This document shows, piece by piece, positions 5,785 through 13,360 of a DNA stretch of 17,229 nt. Under the pieces are notes generated by a model, which had not been told where the DNA came from, did not search any database, and saw only the letters and a list, made by a program, of their open reading frames with translations. The stretch's first letter is position 1. Every line of letters begins with the position of its first letter. Position numbers and translations under genes: made by a program. This stretch comes from Candidatus Moranbacteria bacterium GW2011_GWE1_49_15 (lineage in GTDB: Bacteria; Patescibacteriota; Minisyncoccia; Moranbacterales; GWC2-37-73): the NCBI GenBank assembly GCA_001003855.1, contig LCPX01000017.1, forward strand, positions 1 to 17,229, read 5' to 3'.

Positions 5785-6501
5785 TTAAGCCAGATGGAGA
5801 TTCACGCATTGCGTCATTTCATACACGACGTCCTTCTTTTCAACCACGATCCTCCATCCTTTTTCCTGGGCCACCTCCTTGAGGTTTTCATTCGGGTTGA
5901 ACGCTATCGGATATTCCATCAATTCCAAAAAACTCGCGTCTGATTCGGTGTCCCCTATCCCATATGATCCTTCGAGCGTCAGGCCGTTTTCTTCCACGTA
6001 TCTCCTAACCACTTCGCCCTTGTTCTTCACCGGCTCGCCGATGTACCCCCCTGTATATATGCCGTCTTTCATCTCATAAACGCTACCGAAAACCTTGTCG
6101 AACTTCAGATGTTTCTTGTTATACTCTTCCACTATCTCAATGGGAGACCCTGAAATGGCTATGATATTATAACCGTCGTCCCTCAATTTCCTGATGAGGT
6201 CCTCCGCGAAGATGTAGGTCCTGTCCTTATGGAAAGACACCACCATCTCGCTGGCCCTGACCACGTCCTCCTTCTTGCAGCCCTTGATATGCTTTTCAAA
6301 AAGTTCCACCAATCCAAGCCTGTAAGATTCATATTCCCCTTTATGCTCTAGCCAATTCGTATAAAGATGCACTATCTGGTCGCGCACCTTGCGCGGGAAC
6401 ACGTTGATCCAGGACAGCTCGTTGATGAGCTCGAAATGCAGATTTTTTCGGAATATGGTCCCGTCTATATCGAAAACAGCCAATCTGTTCTGTTTTGCCA
6501 T
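5785..6501 (-). CDS. HAD-IB family phosphatase (SerB-like)
   Basis: Cytosolic haloacid dehalogenase-type phosphomonoesterase of 238 residues. Motif I is FDIDGTI with nucleophile D11 and acid D13. The helical C1-type cap spans about residues 20-95. Motif II is AISGSP with S117. Motif III lysine is K161 in VKNKGEVV. Motif IV is GIGDTESDASFL with Mg2+ ligands D184 and D188. FNPNENLKEVAQEKGWRIV (201-219) is the usual end of HAD-IB proteins. The closest named groups are phosphoserine phosphatase and similar HAD-IB enzymes, but the cap does not let me choose a substrate. It lies 32 bases after the histidine kinase gene on the same strand, probably one transcript. Start ATG 6501 has a purine-rich leader (AAGAAAAAGAAAAGAC) but no true Shine-Dalgarno. 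Confidence 0.9.
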   Translation of the reverse strand: MAKQNRLAVFDIDGTIFRKNLHFELINELSWINVFPRKVRDQIVHLYTNWLEHKGEYESYRLGLVELFEKHIKGCKKEDVVRASEMVVSFHKDRTYIFAEDLIRKLRDDGYNIIAISGSPIEIVEEYNKKHLKFDKVFGSVYEMKDGIYTGGYIGEPVKNKGEVVRRYVEENGLTLEGSYGIGDTESDASFLELMEYPIAFNPNENLKEVAQEKGWRIVVEKKDVVYEMTQCVNLHLA

Positions 6502-6533
6502 GTCTTTTCTTTTTCTTATTGCTTACATCCCAA

Positions 6534-7880
6534 TTATACCTTTCTCAGCTTCAAAGTAAAATGCGATCCAACGCCTTCGATGCTCTCGACCGTCAGATCC
6601 CCTCCCATCTTCAAGGCTATTTCCTTCGAAATCCAAAGACCCAAACCGGTTCCTGAAATCTTGGATGTTTCCTCGCTTTTTACCCTATAGAATTTGGAAA
6701 ATAGTTTTTTCATATTTTCCGCCGACATTCCCAACCCCGTGTCAGCCACCGTCACATATACGAACTTGTCATCCTGCTTGCTTTTGATTTCCACTTTTCC
6801 CTCGGGGGTGTATTTTATGGCGTTGCTCAAAAGATTGACCAGGATCTGCTTGACCCTCTCCGGATCGGCACTGACCCGCAAATTCTTTTTGACTCCGTTG
6901 ACCAGCTGCAATTTCTTCTGTTGGGCGGATACCCCCATCTCATTCACGCTTCCCTGGACGATCGCCGTCAGATCCATGTCCTCAGGCCTTATCGGTAACC
7001 TGTTCTGTTCCAATTTTGAAACCTCCAGCAAATCCTCCACCAGATCCCGCAGTCTTGTCGCCGATATGTCCATGTTCTCAAGGTAGCGCCGCTGGTTCTT
7101 CGCTTCGTCCGAATCCGGCTTTCCCTGCAGGTTGTCATTGAGAAGCCCTATATATCCCCTGATAGCCGTAAGAGGGCTCTTCAGCTCATGGCTGGCCATC
7201 GAAATGAAATCGTCCTTCATCTTGTCTATCTCTTCCAGCTTCGTGGCTTTGAGTTCATATTTGAAAAGCCTGGCATGGTTCACCACCAAGAGCAAGACGA
7301 CCACCAAGGAAGCCAGGGCGACGAAATACACCCTGTCTATGATACTTTGCACGAACCTGTCATGCTCCGACAAGGACAAGCGGAAAAGGGCGATTCCCGT
7401 TTTCTTGCCATCCATGTCCCTAATGACGTCCCCAACGTTCCAAAACCTGCCCTGCTCGTCATGATCCAGAAAGGCTATGGCCTCGCCCTCGCTCCAAAGG
7501 ATGGCATAAAGAGTGCTCTGGCTTTCAACATTATCGCTTCCCGCGGTCGATGCCACGACGGAAAAAGCCCCGCCTTCTTCTCCGGGCTTGAGTATGGCAA
7601 TATCCTTTATCTCGGAATCCTGTTCCTTTATCGCGTCTATCTTGGCTTGTAAATTCTCCCGCTCATCAACAAGGTCCGACCCGAAGGTTTTTAACACGTT
7701 GCCGGCCAGAAGCGCCTTGCTCTGGAGGAGCTTATCCGTGGAACTCTCGAATTTCCTCAATGAATAATAACTATTAAAGAATATTATCGCCGTAACGGCT
7801 ACAATCAGCACCAAAGAGTACAGAATGGTGGGATTTTTCTTGGTGAAATCTACGCCACGTTTAATCAGATTGCTTATCAT
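6534..7880 (-). CDS. Membrane sensor histidine kinase
   Basis: 448-residue two-component sensor. Transmembrane helices at about 18-36 and 183-202 bracket an extracytoplasmic sensor region of about 145 residues that I do not recognise. A short linker follows (about 203-222), then the HisKA dimerisation domain with SHELKSPLTAIRGY and phosphoacceptor H231, and the HATPase_c domain: N box LVNLLSNAIKYTP (N349, N353), G1 DTGLGM (380-385), F box FSKFYRV, and G2 GTGLGLWISKE (410-420). All catalytic boxes are intact. No response regulator gene is next to it. Its ATG lies 20 bases inside the 3' end of the surface-protein gene, in another frame, and no other in-frame Met exists before residue 221, so the two genes are probably translationally coupled. 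That suggests it may sense something related to the surface protein. Confidence 0.95.
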   Translation of the reverse strand: MISNLIKRGVDFTKKNPTILYSLVLIVAVTAIIFFNSYYSLRKFESSTDKLLQSKALLAGNVLKTFGSDLVDERENLQAKIDAIKEQDSEIKDIAILKPGEEGGAFSVVASTAGSDNVESQSTLYAILWSEGEAIAFLDHDEQGRFWNVGDVIRDMDGKKTGIALFRLSLSEHDRFVQSIIDRVYFVALASLVVVLLLVVNHARLFKYELKATKLEEIDKMKDDFISMASHELKSPLTAIRGYIGLLNDNLQGKPDSDEAKNQRRYLENMDISATRLRDLVEDLLEVSKLEQNRLPIRPEDMDLTAIVQGSVNEMGVSAQQKKLQLVNGVKKNLRVSADPERVKQILVNLLSNAIKYTPEGKVEIKSKQDDKFVYVTVADTGLGMSAENMKKLFSKFYRVKSEETSKISGTGLGLWISKEIALKMGGDLTVESIEGVGSHFTLKLRKV

Positions 7881-9528
7881 AATTATGTTTATGGTTTATT
7901 ATCCCGACCACGGCCAATGCGATACCCAGGAAAACCGCCGCCGCCAAAAAAGCGAAGATTGCGAAGCTGCCTTTGGATTTTTGCGCCGGAGACTGGTTCT
8001 TGGTAATTTCCTGCGCCTGGGCGTTCGGAATGATGGTGGCGGCCTCGGCTGTTTTCACGAATCTGATCGGTTCGCTTTTGCCGGTTATCTTCCCGGTATT
8101 GTCGGTCACTGCCACATAAGCCTCGTGTTCCCCTTCCTCGAAATCCTTATCTAACTCGTAAACCCAATTCCCCTGGGCATCCGTCTTCACGGTCACGACG
8201 ATCGGCTCGCTGTAAAGGTATATGGTGACGAAAGAATTCGGAAGCCCTTTTCCGGAAAGGGACAATCTTTTTTCGCCGGTGTCTTTTTTGACGACTTCCA
8301 CTTTTTCAACGGAATATTCTCCGCGTATTTCCCCGACTTCTTTCGGGTTCTCGAAAAATATCCTGTCACTTCCGTCCCCCGGGGAGTATTTGAGAGGATT
8401 GAAACCGTTTTTGATCTCATCCCCGTCCAAAAATCCGTCGCGGTCCGTATCGGGATTTTTAGGATCCGTTCCCCTGGCCAGCTCCTCCGAATCGGAAAGT
8501 CCGTCCTTGTCGGTATCCGGAGAATTAGGATCGGTTCCCACGGCTTTCTCCTTTTCATTACTGAGTCCGTCCCCGTCCGCATCCTCCCGTTGGCCGTAGT
8601 CATATTCCGGCTGGACGATAGCGGGATCAGTAGTCGTGGGAACCGGATCCGCTAAGATTTTTTCGACGTAAGAAACGTCCAGATACATATCCCTGCTCGC
8701 ATAAGCGACGCCCCCTATGATCGCTTTCGCTATGAAATAATATCTCCCGTTCGGCAATCTCGTGGAATTGTCGATTTGGAAAGTCCAATTGCCGGCAGTA
8801 TTTTTTTGGGCGGCTCCCAAATATTCGAAGTTGGAAGATCCATCCCTCCTGGTCCTGAATTCCACTTTTTCAGCGTCCGGCGAATAGACCGACAAAGTCA
8901 ACATTTTCGTCGTTATCTTGGATCCGTTGGTCGGCTGGACTATTTTCACCGTCGTGTCTTTTGTTGTTTCGGTTATGTTTTTTTCCGTGGTCGACGTGCC
9001 CGCATCGGTCGTCGTGTCTAAAGTAGTTGAAATATCGTTCGTCGAGATTCCCGACGTCGTCGTGTCGGTGGTCGTATTTTGAACGTTTGTCGATTCAGTG
9101 GTCAATGTCCTGTTTATTTTTAAGCTTATGCTGCTCGTGGTAATCTGGCCGTTATATGTACCTTTGGCGGTGAAATAATGCAGGCCGTTCGGCAGGCTCT
9201 CCTTGGCGTTTATTTCCACCTTGAAAATGCCACTCGTCGTTTTGCTCTGGGATGTCCATGATTTGCCCGAAGGTGACGATTGCACCGACACATAAGTGGA
9301 GAGCGGGGACTCGATCTCCATAACGAAAGAATCCGTGGTGATTTCCGCTCCCGATAGCGGTGATTTTATCTTCACATAGAAATTCGGAGTGGGAGCGGTT
9401 CCGTCAACGGGATCTGAGGAAGTTTCGGCCTGTGCTTCGGTTGCATATTCTCCACCGATAACAGCCGAAGAGAAAACCAATACGACTATTGCTAACAAGA
9501 CGAGGAAGGATTCTTTTTTATTTTTCAT
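7861..9528 (-). CDS. Exported surface protein with Ig-like domains and thrombospondin type 3 repeats
   Basis: 555 residues. Signal peptide 1-34 (hydrophobic 8-25, likely cleavage after EAQA). Two related Ig-like domains, about 47-138 and 194-287, each with an LPNG-(L/R)-(H/Y)-YF-(T/I)-AKG/A motif, are joined by a Thr/Ser-rich linker (140-193). Residues 316-379 hold thrombospondin type 3 calcium-binding repeats: DADGDGLSNEKE, DTDKDGLSDSEE and DTDRDGFLDGDE, separated by GTDPxxP. A third Ig-like/Big-type domain covers about 400-490. A C-terminal transmembrane helix (521-545) with a short charged tail anchors it. It is probably a calcium-stiffened stalk or adhesin on the cell surface; the ligand is unknown. 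No lipobox is present. Its 3' end overlaps the histidine kinase start by 20 bases. The leader from -14 to the ATG is identical to that of the glycoside hydrolase-like gene at 11236-12246. Confidence 0.88.
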   Translation of the reverse strand: MKNKKESFLVLLAIVVLVFSSAVIGGEYATEAQAETSSDPVDGTAPTPNFYVKIKSPLSGAEITTDSFVMEIESPLSTYVSVQSSPSGKSWTSQSKTTSGIFKVEINAKESLPNGLHYFTAKGTYNGQITTSSISLKINRTLTTESTNVQNTTTDTTTSGISTNDISTTLDTTTDAGTSTTEKNITETTKDTTVKIVQPTNGSKITTKMLTLSVYSPDAEKVEFRTRRDGSSNFEYLGAAQKNTAGNWTFQIDNSTRLPNGRYYFIAKAIIGGVAYASRDMYLDVSYVEKILADPVPTTTDPAIVQPEYDYGQREDADGDGLSNEKEKAVGTDPNSPDTDKDGLSDSEELARGTDPKNPDTDRDGFLDGDEIKNGFNPLKYSPGDGSDRIFFENPKEVGEIRGEYSVEKVEVVKKDTGEKRLSLSGKGLPNSFVTIYLYSEPIVVTVKTDAQGNWVYELDKDFEEGEHEAYVAVTDNTGKITGKSEPIRFVKTAEAATIIPNAQAQEITKNQSPAQKSKGSFAIFAFLAAAVFLGIALAVVGIINHKHNYDKQSD

Positions 9529-9542
9529 ATTTATTTTAAAAT
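9522..9542 (-). repeat. Copy 1 of a 21-base identical leader/start region
   Basis: On the minus strand ATTTTAAAATAAATATG plus AAAA forms the start region of the surface-protein gene. The same 21 bases occur at 12240-12260. ATTTTAAAAT is itself a perfect 10-base palindrome and holds a TAAAAT -10-like box four bases before the ATG. Confidence 0.7.
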
Positions 9543-9551
9543 GGATACTCC

Positions 9552-10055
9552 TTATTTGATTTTACTATAAATCTCATAACCGGCAACGCCGAAAGCCACG
9601 GAAACGTTCAATGATTTCTTATCTCCCCTCATTGGAATCTCGATGTACGCGTCGCATTTTTTCAGAATCCTTTTGTCTATCCCCTTGGGCTCGTTTCCCA
9701 ACAGCAACGCGATCGGAAAATCCGGAACGAATTCTTTGTAATCGACGCTTCGCTCGTCTTGTTCGAGAGCCGCTACCGTCACACCTTCTTTTTTGAGTTT
9801 ATCCAAAAGTTTCCCTATCGAGGTCGCCTTTTCCCAACTGACATACCTTTCCGCCCCCAGAGCCGTTTTGGTTATCATCTTTTGGGCCTTGGATAAATAG
9901 AGCGCTCCCTCCTTGGCGGGAGACGGGGTGTATCCGGTCAAGTATATCCTGTCCGCTCCGATGCCGTCCGCGGTCCTGAAAATAGATCCCACGTTATATG
10001 CGCTCCGGATATTGTGCACTATGACTGCAAATCTGCCCGCGGTTTCTTTTTCCAT
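9552..10055 (-). CDS. SpoU/TrmH-family RNA 2'-O-methyltransferase
   Basis: SAM-dependent SPOUT methyltransferase that methylates a ribose 2'-OH in tRNA or rRNA. From ATG 10055 it has 167 residues. Motif 1 is NIRSAYNVGSIFRTAD (15-30, catalytic-type R27). Motif 2 is LLLGNEPKGI (117-126, E122). Motif 3 is IPMRGDKKSLNVSVAFGV (140-157, N150), which forms the trefoil knot that binds SAM. I prefer ATG 10055 over the longer frame from 10094: its A is the last base of the upstream L,D-transpeptidase stop (TGATG), typical of translational coupling, and family members start just before this point. The longer start would overlap the neighbour by 40 bases and add 13 residues with no family match. No extra RNA-binding domain is present, so it resembles short TrmH/TrmL-type members; the target nucleotide cannot be read from the sequence. 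Confidence 0.9.
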   Translation of the reverse strand: MEKETAGRFAVIVHNIRSAYNVGSIFRTADGIGADRIYLTGYTPSPAKEGALYLSKAQKMITKTALGAERYVSWEKATSIGKLLDKLKKEGVTVAALEQDERSVDYKEFVPDFPIALLLGNEPKGIDKRILKKCDAYIEIPMRGDKKSLNVSVAFGVAGYEIYSKIK

Positions 10056-11212
10056 CAATAATGTATGATTATCGGCGTACCTATATCGGCCCATTCGTAT
10101 GTTCTTTGCGCCGGTCCGACTCCCAACCTCACGCAGCCGTGGGAAACAGGAATCCCCAGATGGTTAGCTCCCTCCTTATATCCACCTGGCCATTCCGGAA
10201 GCTCATGTATCCCATATTCCCCGGATGAAGTAAGCGCCATCCAATATGGCATAAACAGGCTGTATTTTTTCGACCACGGCTTTGGGGCCTTGTTATAAAC
10301 CTGGAACGTTCCGGTCGGGGTGTCCATGCCGCGCTTGCCGGAAGAGACCAGATATGCGTCCAAAACCTCACCGTTTTCAAAAAGGACCATGACCTGGCTT
10401 TTCAGGTTTATATCTATATATTTTCCTTCAAAAACGCGCGGCTCGGTGTAAATCTTGGCCTGGGCCAGCCTGACGGCGAAATCATTGTCCCAATTTTCTA
10501 TTTCCCGCGGCTTGGTCTCGAAATAAGACCCGTGAACCTTCTTATATTCTTCCGCCGGGGCGCTCCTATGTTTCAAGTAGACCGAAACTTCGTATCTTTT
10601 TCCTCTTTGGAGCTCCTCCTTCGGCATCAACTTGACCGCCGTTTTCTGTTCGTTGAATTCGGAAACGAACTGCGCCATCGGATCGAACGCCAATTTCACG
10701 CTATATTCCTCCAATGGCCTGTCGAAGTTGATAATTATCGGATCCTCTATGCCTAGCAGGACGTCCTTCTCCCCCTCCGCCGGACTCATGGAAGAAACTT
10801 CGGGCAGCGCTTCCGTCTCAAAAATCACCTGCCCGTCGAATTTGAAACCGAAAATATTTCTTCCTCCGTTTACGCTCAAGACGTAGTCGGTGGAATTTTT
10901 CCAGTTTTCCGCAGGGAACAATTCCATCTGTCTGTTCTTATCGGACCATCTGATGTTCAATTCCGTCGCCGGTTCTATTTTCAATATTTTTTCGACTTCG
11001 CTCGGAATGACCGGGTTGGAAAAAGAAACGGACACCGCATCCTTCGGACCTAAAACCTCCGCATCCGCGACCGAAATGACCGTTCCGAGAAATCCCATTT
11101 TTCCTTTAACATAAGAGGATGCTCCCCATACCAAGAAAAATAAAACCAAACCGGACAAAAAAACTTCCAGCCCCTTCCTTTTGATATGCTCCACGGGATA
11201 TTCCTTTAGCAT
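10055..11212 (-). CDS. L,D-transpeptidase (YkuD) with N-terminal membrane anchor and Ig-like region
   Basis: Extracytoplasmic enzyme that makes 3-3 crosslinks in peptidoglycan or attaches proteins to it. 385 residues. One transmembrane helix at about 16-34 with basic residues before it, so the bulk lies outside. Residues about 45-135 and 136-235 look like two Ig-like (Big_5/SbsA-type) modules: VSVSFSNPVIP and IIINFDRPLEEY, ending FETEA and FETKP. The YkuD domain covers about 260-385: QVMVLFENGEVLDAYLVSSG, DTPTGTFQVY, H336 in YGIHE, and the catalytic motif SHGCVRLG with H358, C360 and R362. All catalytic residues are intact. The gene ends in TGA that overlaps the SpoU start. ATG 11212 has GGAGTATC 18 bases upstream, too far for a normal Shine-Dalgarno. 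An in-frame GTG at codon 7 preceded by AAGGA is a possible alternative start. Confidence 0.93.
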   Translation of the reverse strand: MLKEYPVEHIKRKGLEVFLSGLVLFFLVWGASSYVKGKMGFLGTVISVADAEVLGPKDAVSVSFSNPVIPSEVEKILKIEPATELNIRWSDKNRQMELFPAENWKNSTDYVLSVNGGRNIFGFKFDGQVIFETEALPEVSSMSPAEGEKDVLLGIEDPIIINFDRPLEEYSVKLAFDPMAQFVSEFNEQKTAVKLMPKEELQRGKRYEVSVYLKHRSAPAEEYKKVHGSYFETKPREIENWDNDFAVRLAQAKIYTEPRVFEGKYIDINLKSQVMVLFENGEVLDAYLVSSGKRGMDTPTGTFQVYNKAPKPWSKKYSLFMPYWMALTSSGEYGIHELPEWPGGYKEGANHLGIPVSHGCVRLGVGPAQRTYEWADIGTPIIIHY

Positions 11213-11235
11213 CGAAAAACGAATATGATACTCCG

Positions 11236-12246
11236 CTAATTATATAATCGCTTGGCTTGGTCCCAGACCTCGGGACTGTTCTGCGTGGCCTTGAGCCAAT
11301 ACCACCATTCGACTCCCCACACGTAAATATCGGTTATGCCGGTTTTTCGGGCAAATTCTATGTTTTCCTTGAGCTTGGCGGCGTCCATCGACTGGAACTG
11401 CCTCTCCAAAGGGAAATTCGTCGTCCACCCCTCGATCCAAGGCTCTCCTTGAAGCTCGATGACCGCCACGTTTTTCTGGCTGGCAAAAATCCTCACTAAC
11501 AATTTCTTGGCCTTGAAGAAATTCGGCCCTATCGGATATTTCCAAGCTCCATACTCCTTGGTTATGACCTCCCTGTACATGGTCGTTCCGAAATGATCAC
11601 CCCTCTTGGCGGCAGGGACCCAAAGGCTCAACTCCCCGCTGTCGGTGAGCATTATGGGGGTTTCAGGATCGATGCTTCTGGCAGTTTCTATTTCCCTATC
11701 CAGCAGCTCGACATCGAAGGCCGGGCAGACTCCGAACTTCAAGAAGGGTTCGTTCTCGATCTGCCATATCTTTACGGCTTCGTGGTCCTTATATCTTCCG
11801 ACAGTTTCCTCGACGAACATGACGAGTTTTTCCTTCCTCTTCGCGTCATCTTCCCCTATCCATTTCGGAACGTAGCATTCGGGCCAACGGGGCACCTTTT
11901 GCCCCACGGCCAAAACTACTTCCGCGTTCCTCTTTTTCGCCTCATCCAACTGCCAATCGAGATCGGCCCAGTCATATTCCCCATCTTCCTTTTCGATGGA
12001 ATCCCAATAGGCGGGAACCCTGATCCTTTTGACACCGAGGTCGTCGAGGGTCGCTAGATAAGCCTCTTTCCAATCCAAGCCTATGTCCTGGGCATATCTT
12101 ATCGAGAAAGTAACTCCCAATTTGGCTTCCTCCTTCGGCAGGCTGACCGGGAGATTCACATAGGCGAAAGCCAGCAGGGCGATCGTGGTCAGCGAGGCGA
12201 AAGCCAATGCCGCCACTTTCAAAATCTTCTTGATTGCGCTTTTCAT
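11236..12246 (-). CDS. Membrane-anchored glycoside hydrolase-like (clan A TIM barrel) protein
   Basis: 336 residues. Hydrophobic segment 11-30 is a signal anchor or signal peptide without a clear cleavage site. The rest is a TIM-barrel like that of clan A glycoside hydrolases (GH5/GH39/GH42 style): GVKRIRVPAYWDSIEKEDGEY (71-91, shown by R76, P78, W81 and E85), the acid/base motif WQIENEPF with N165-E166, and near residues 260-270 VAVIELQGEPW with E264 as likely nucleophile (E268 is the alternative). GVEWWYWLKA (311-320) resembles the late aromatic strand of the active site. Substrate is unknown; a cell-surface or envelope polysaccharide is a guess from the neighbours. It stands between an EamA transporter and an L,D-transpeptidase with gaps of 30 and 23 bases, so all three are probably on one mRNA. 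Confidence 0.8.
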   Translation of the reverse strand: MKSAIKKILKVAALAFASLTTIALLAFAYVNLPVSLPKEEAKLGVTFSIRYAQDIGLDWKEAYLATLDDLGVKRIRVPAYWDSIEKEDGEYDWADLDWQLDEAKKRNAEVVLAVGQKVPRWPECYVPKWIGEDDAKRKEKLVMFVEETVGRYKDHEAVKIWQIENEPFLKFGVCPAFDVELLDREIETARSIDPETPIMLTDSGELSLWVPAAKRGDHFGTTMYREVITKEYGAWKYPIGPNFFKAKKLLVRIFASQKNVAVIELQGEPWIEGWTTNFPLERQFQSMDAAKLKENIEFARKTGITDIYVWGVEWWYWLKATQNSPEVWDQAKRLYN

Positions 12247-12260
12247 ATTTATTTTAAAAT
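12240..12260 (-). repeat. Copy 2 of a 21-base identical leader/start region
   Basis: Start region of the glycoside hydrolase-like gene, identical over 21 bases to 9522-9542 (minus strand ATTTTAAAATAAATATG followed by AAAA). The flanking bases differ, so the identity is limited to the start region. Confidence 0.7.
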
Positions 12261-12276
12261 TAATTACTAAAAAAAA

Positions 12277-13263
12277 TTACGATGCCAGATACAGGACGTT
12301 CGGACCCGCGAGCGAAAGCATCCATAGCCCCACTCCGATGAACATTACGGCCAAAAATTTCTGCATCCAGTCGCTAAAGGCCAGTTTCTCCCTATAGATA
12401 TGGTGATGCCAAACGGAAAGAACGGAAACGAATATCAACACGAACACGAATTGGATGCTGCCGGCGGCGTTCACCGCGGAAACAGAACCCCTGGAAATCG
12501 CCATCACGATAAGAAAAGATCCCACTCCCGCGAGCACCTTATTCAAAGTGAACAGCGCCCCGGTCGAAGCGACCCTTGATCCGGATGTTCCTTTCTGATT
12601 GAAAGATTTCTTTATTTGCTTGCGAAAAACCGGAAAAAGCAACAAGCTCAGGCCGGCCAGAAAAAATCCCAGCCTGTTCCACACGAAACCGTTGATAAAA
12701 TCGGTGTTATTGAAGACTTCCTTCAAGAGCCCCAACGATATCGCCTGGGAAACTCCGGCCAAAACCGAATATTTGAATCCCTTGAACAGCTTGAGGTTTT
12801 TTATGGGCAGATCAAAGGAAACCAAAAATCCTCCCGCAGCCAAAATAAGCACCGCCGCTACCCCCAAAAGTCCCAGCCTTTCCCCGAGAAAGAAAAAAGC
12901 GTAGACGACCGAAACCAGAGGAATGATCGTCCCGACCAAGGGAGCGACCCTGGAAACTTCGTTTTCCTGGACGGCCCGATACAGGGCCAAGAGTCCGTAT
13001 ATGAAAAAGAAACCTGAAGCGATCGCCCAGACTGCGACCTTGGCCGCCGGAAAAGAAAATCCGAAAGGAATGAAAGCCAAGGCGAAAAGGCTGAAGATCG
13101 AAACATAAAAAGCGTAGATCGCCGGTTTGGAGATGCGCGAATGCAAAAGATACTTGTCCAGCACCGCGACCACGGCTATCAGAAGATATCCGCTGACCGC
13201 TATCGTGAGCCAACCCAGTGAAAGAAAAAAATCGCTTATGTTGGAAACCAAAGGAAAAGACAT
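12277..13263 (-). CDS. EamA-family (drug/metabolite superfamily) transporter
   Basis: Polytopic inner-membrane protein of 328 residues with about ten hydrophobic segments in two EamA halves (about 18-150 and 162-318). The typical end of the first half is clear: YGLLALYRAVQENEVSRVAP (89-108), followed by LVGTIIPLVSVVYAFFFLGE (109-128), where RAVQ..(E)VSRVAPL and the FLGER motif are the family signature. The second half has LNKVLAGVGSFLIVMAISRG (240-259) and a weaker copy of the same pattern. The family moves small molecules such as amino acids, nucleotides or lipid-linked sugars; nothing here shows which. First gene of the long envelope unit, after the terminator at 13315-13344. The leader before ATG 13263 is A-rich (AACAAAAACAAAA) and has no Shine-Dalgarno. 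Confidence 0.88.
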   Translation of the reverse strand: MSFPLVSNISDFFLSLGWLTIAVSGYLLIAVVAVLDKYLLHSRISKPAIYAFYVSIFSLFALAFIPFGFSFPAAKVAVWAIASGFFFIYGLLALYRAVQENEVSRVAPLVGTIIPLVSVVYAFFFLGERLGLLGVAAVLILAAGGFLVSFDLPIKNLKLFKGFKYSVLAGVSQAISLGLLKEVFNNTDFINGFVWNRLGFFLAGLSLLLFPVFRKQIKKSFNQKGTSGSRVASTGALFTLNKVLAGVGSFLIVMAISRGSVSAVNAAGSIQFVFVLIFVSVLSVWHHHIYREKLAFSDWMQKFLAVMFIGVGLWMLSLAGPNVLYLAS

Positions 13264-13290
13264 TTTTGTTTTTGTTTATTGCCTATGTCC

Positions 13291-13319
13291 ATTTTACCTC
13301 AACTTAACAATAATAAAAA
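13291..13319 (-). promoter_or_regulatory. Possible promoter of the EamA-to-VanZ unit
   Basis: Minus strand -10 TAAAAT (13296-13291) with a poor -35, TTTTTA, at 17 bases (13319-13314), inside the T run of the preceding terminator. Transcription would begin near 13284, some 20 bases before ATG 13263. Position right after a terminator supports it; the -35 does not. Confidence 0.4.
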
Positions 13320-13344
13320 GTCCCGCCGTACGGCGGGACTTTTT
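13315..13344 (-). terminator. Intrinsic terminator after the 243-residue lysozyme-like gene
   Basis: Perfect 30-base inverted repeat, half-site AAAAAGTCCCGCCGT, mirrored without mismatch and giving T runs on both strands. It lies 16 bases after the stop at 13361 on the minus strand. Confidence 0.88.
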
Positions 13345-13360
13345 CTAAATTCTCAAATCC

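Noticed and set aside
8193..8603. 136-codon frame in another register of the thrombospondin type 3 region
   Set aside because: Repeat-rich DNA of the surface-protein gene gives open shadow frames; the in-frame calcium-binding motifs prove the main frame.
9108..9112. Thr/Ser-rich low-complexity stretch of the surface-protein gene considered as a hypervariable tandem repeat
   Set aside because: The coding DNA is only loosely repetitive (mixed ACC/ACG/ACT codons), without the exact units expected for slip-strand variation.
10056..10094. Longer start for the SpoU methyltransferase (ATG 10094)
   Set aside because: It overlaps the L,D-transpeptidase end by 40 bases and adds residues with no family match; ATG 10055 in TGATG is the better start.
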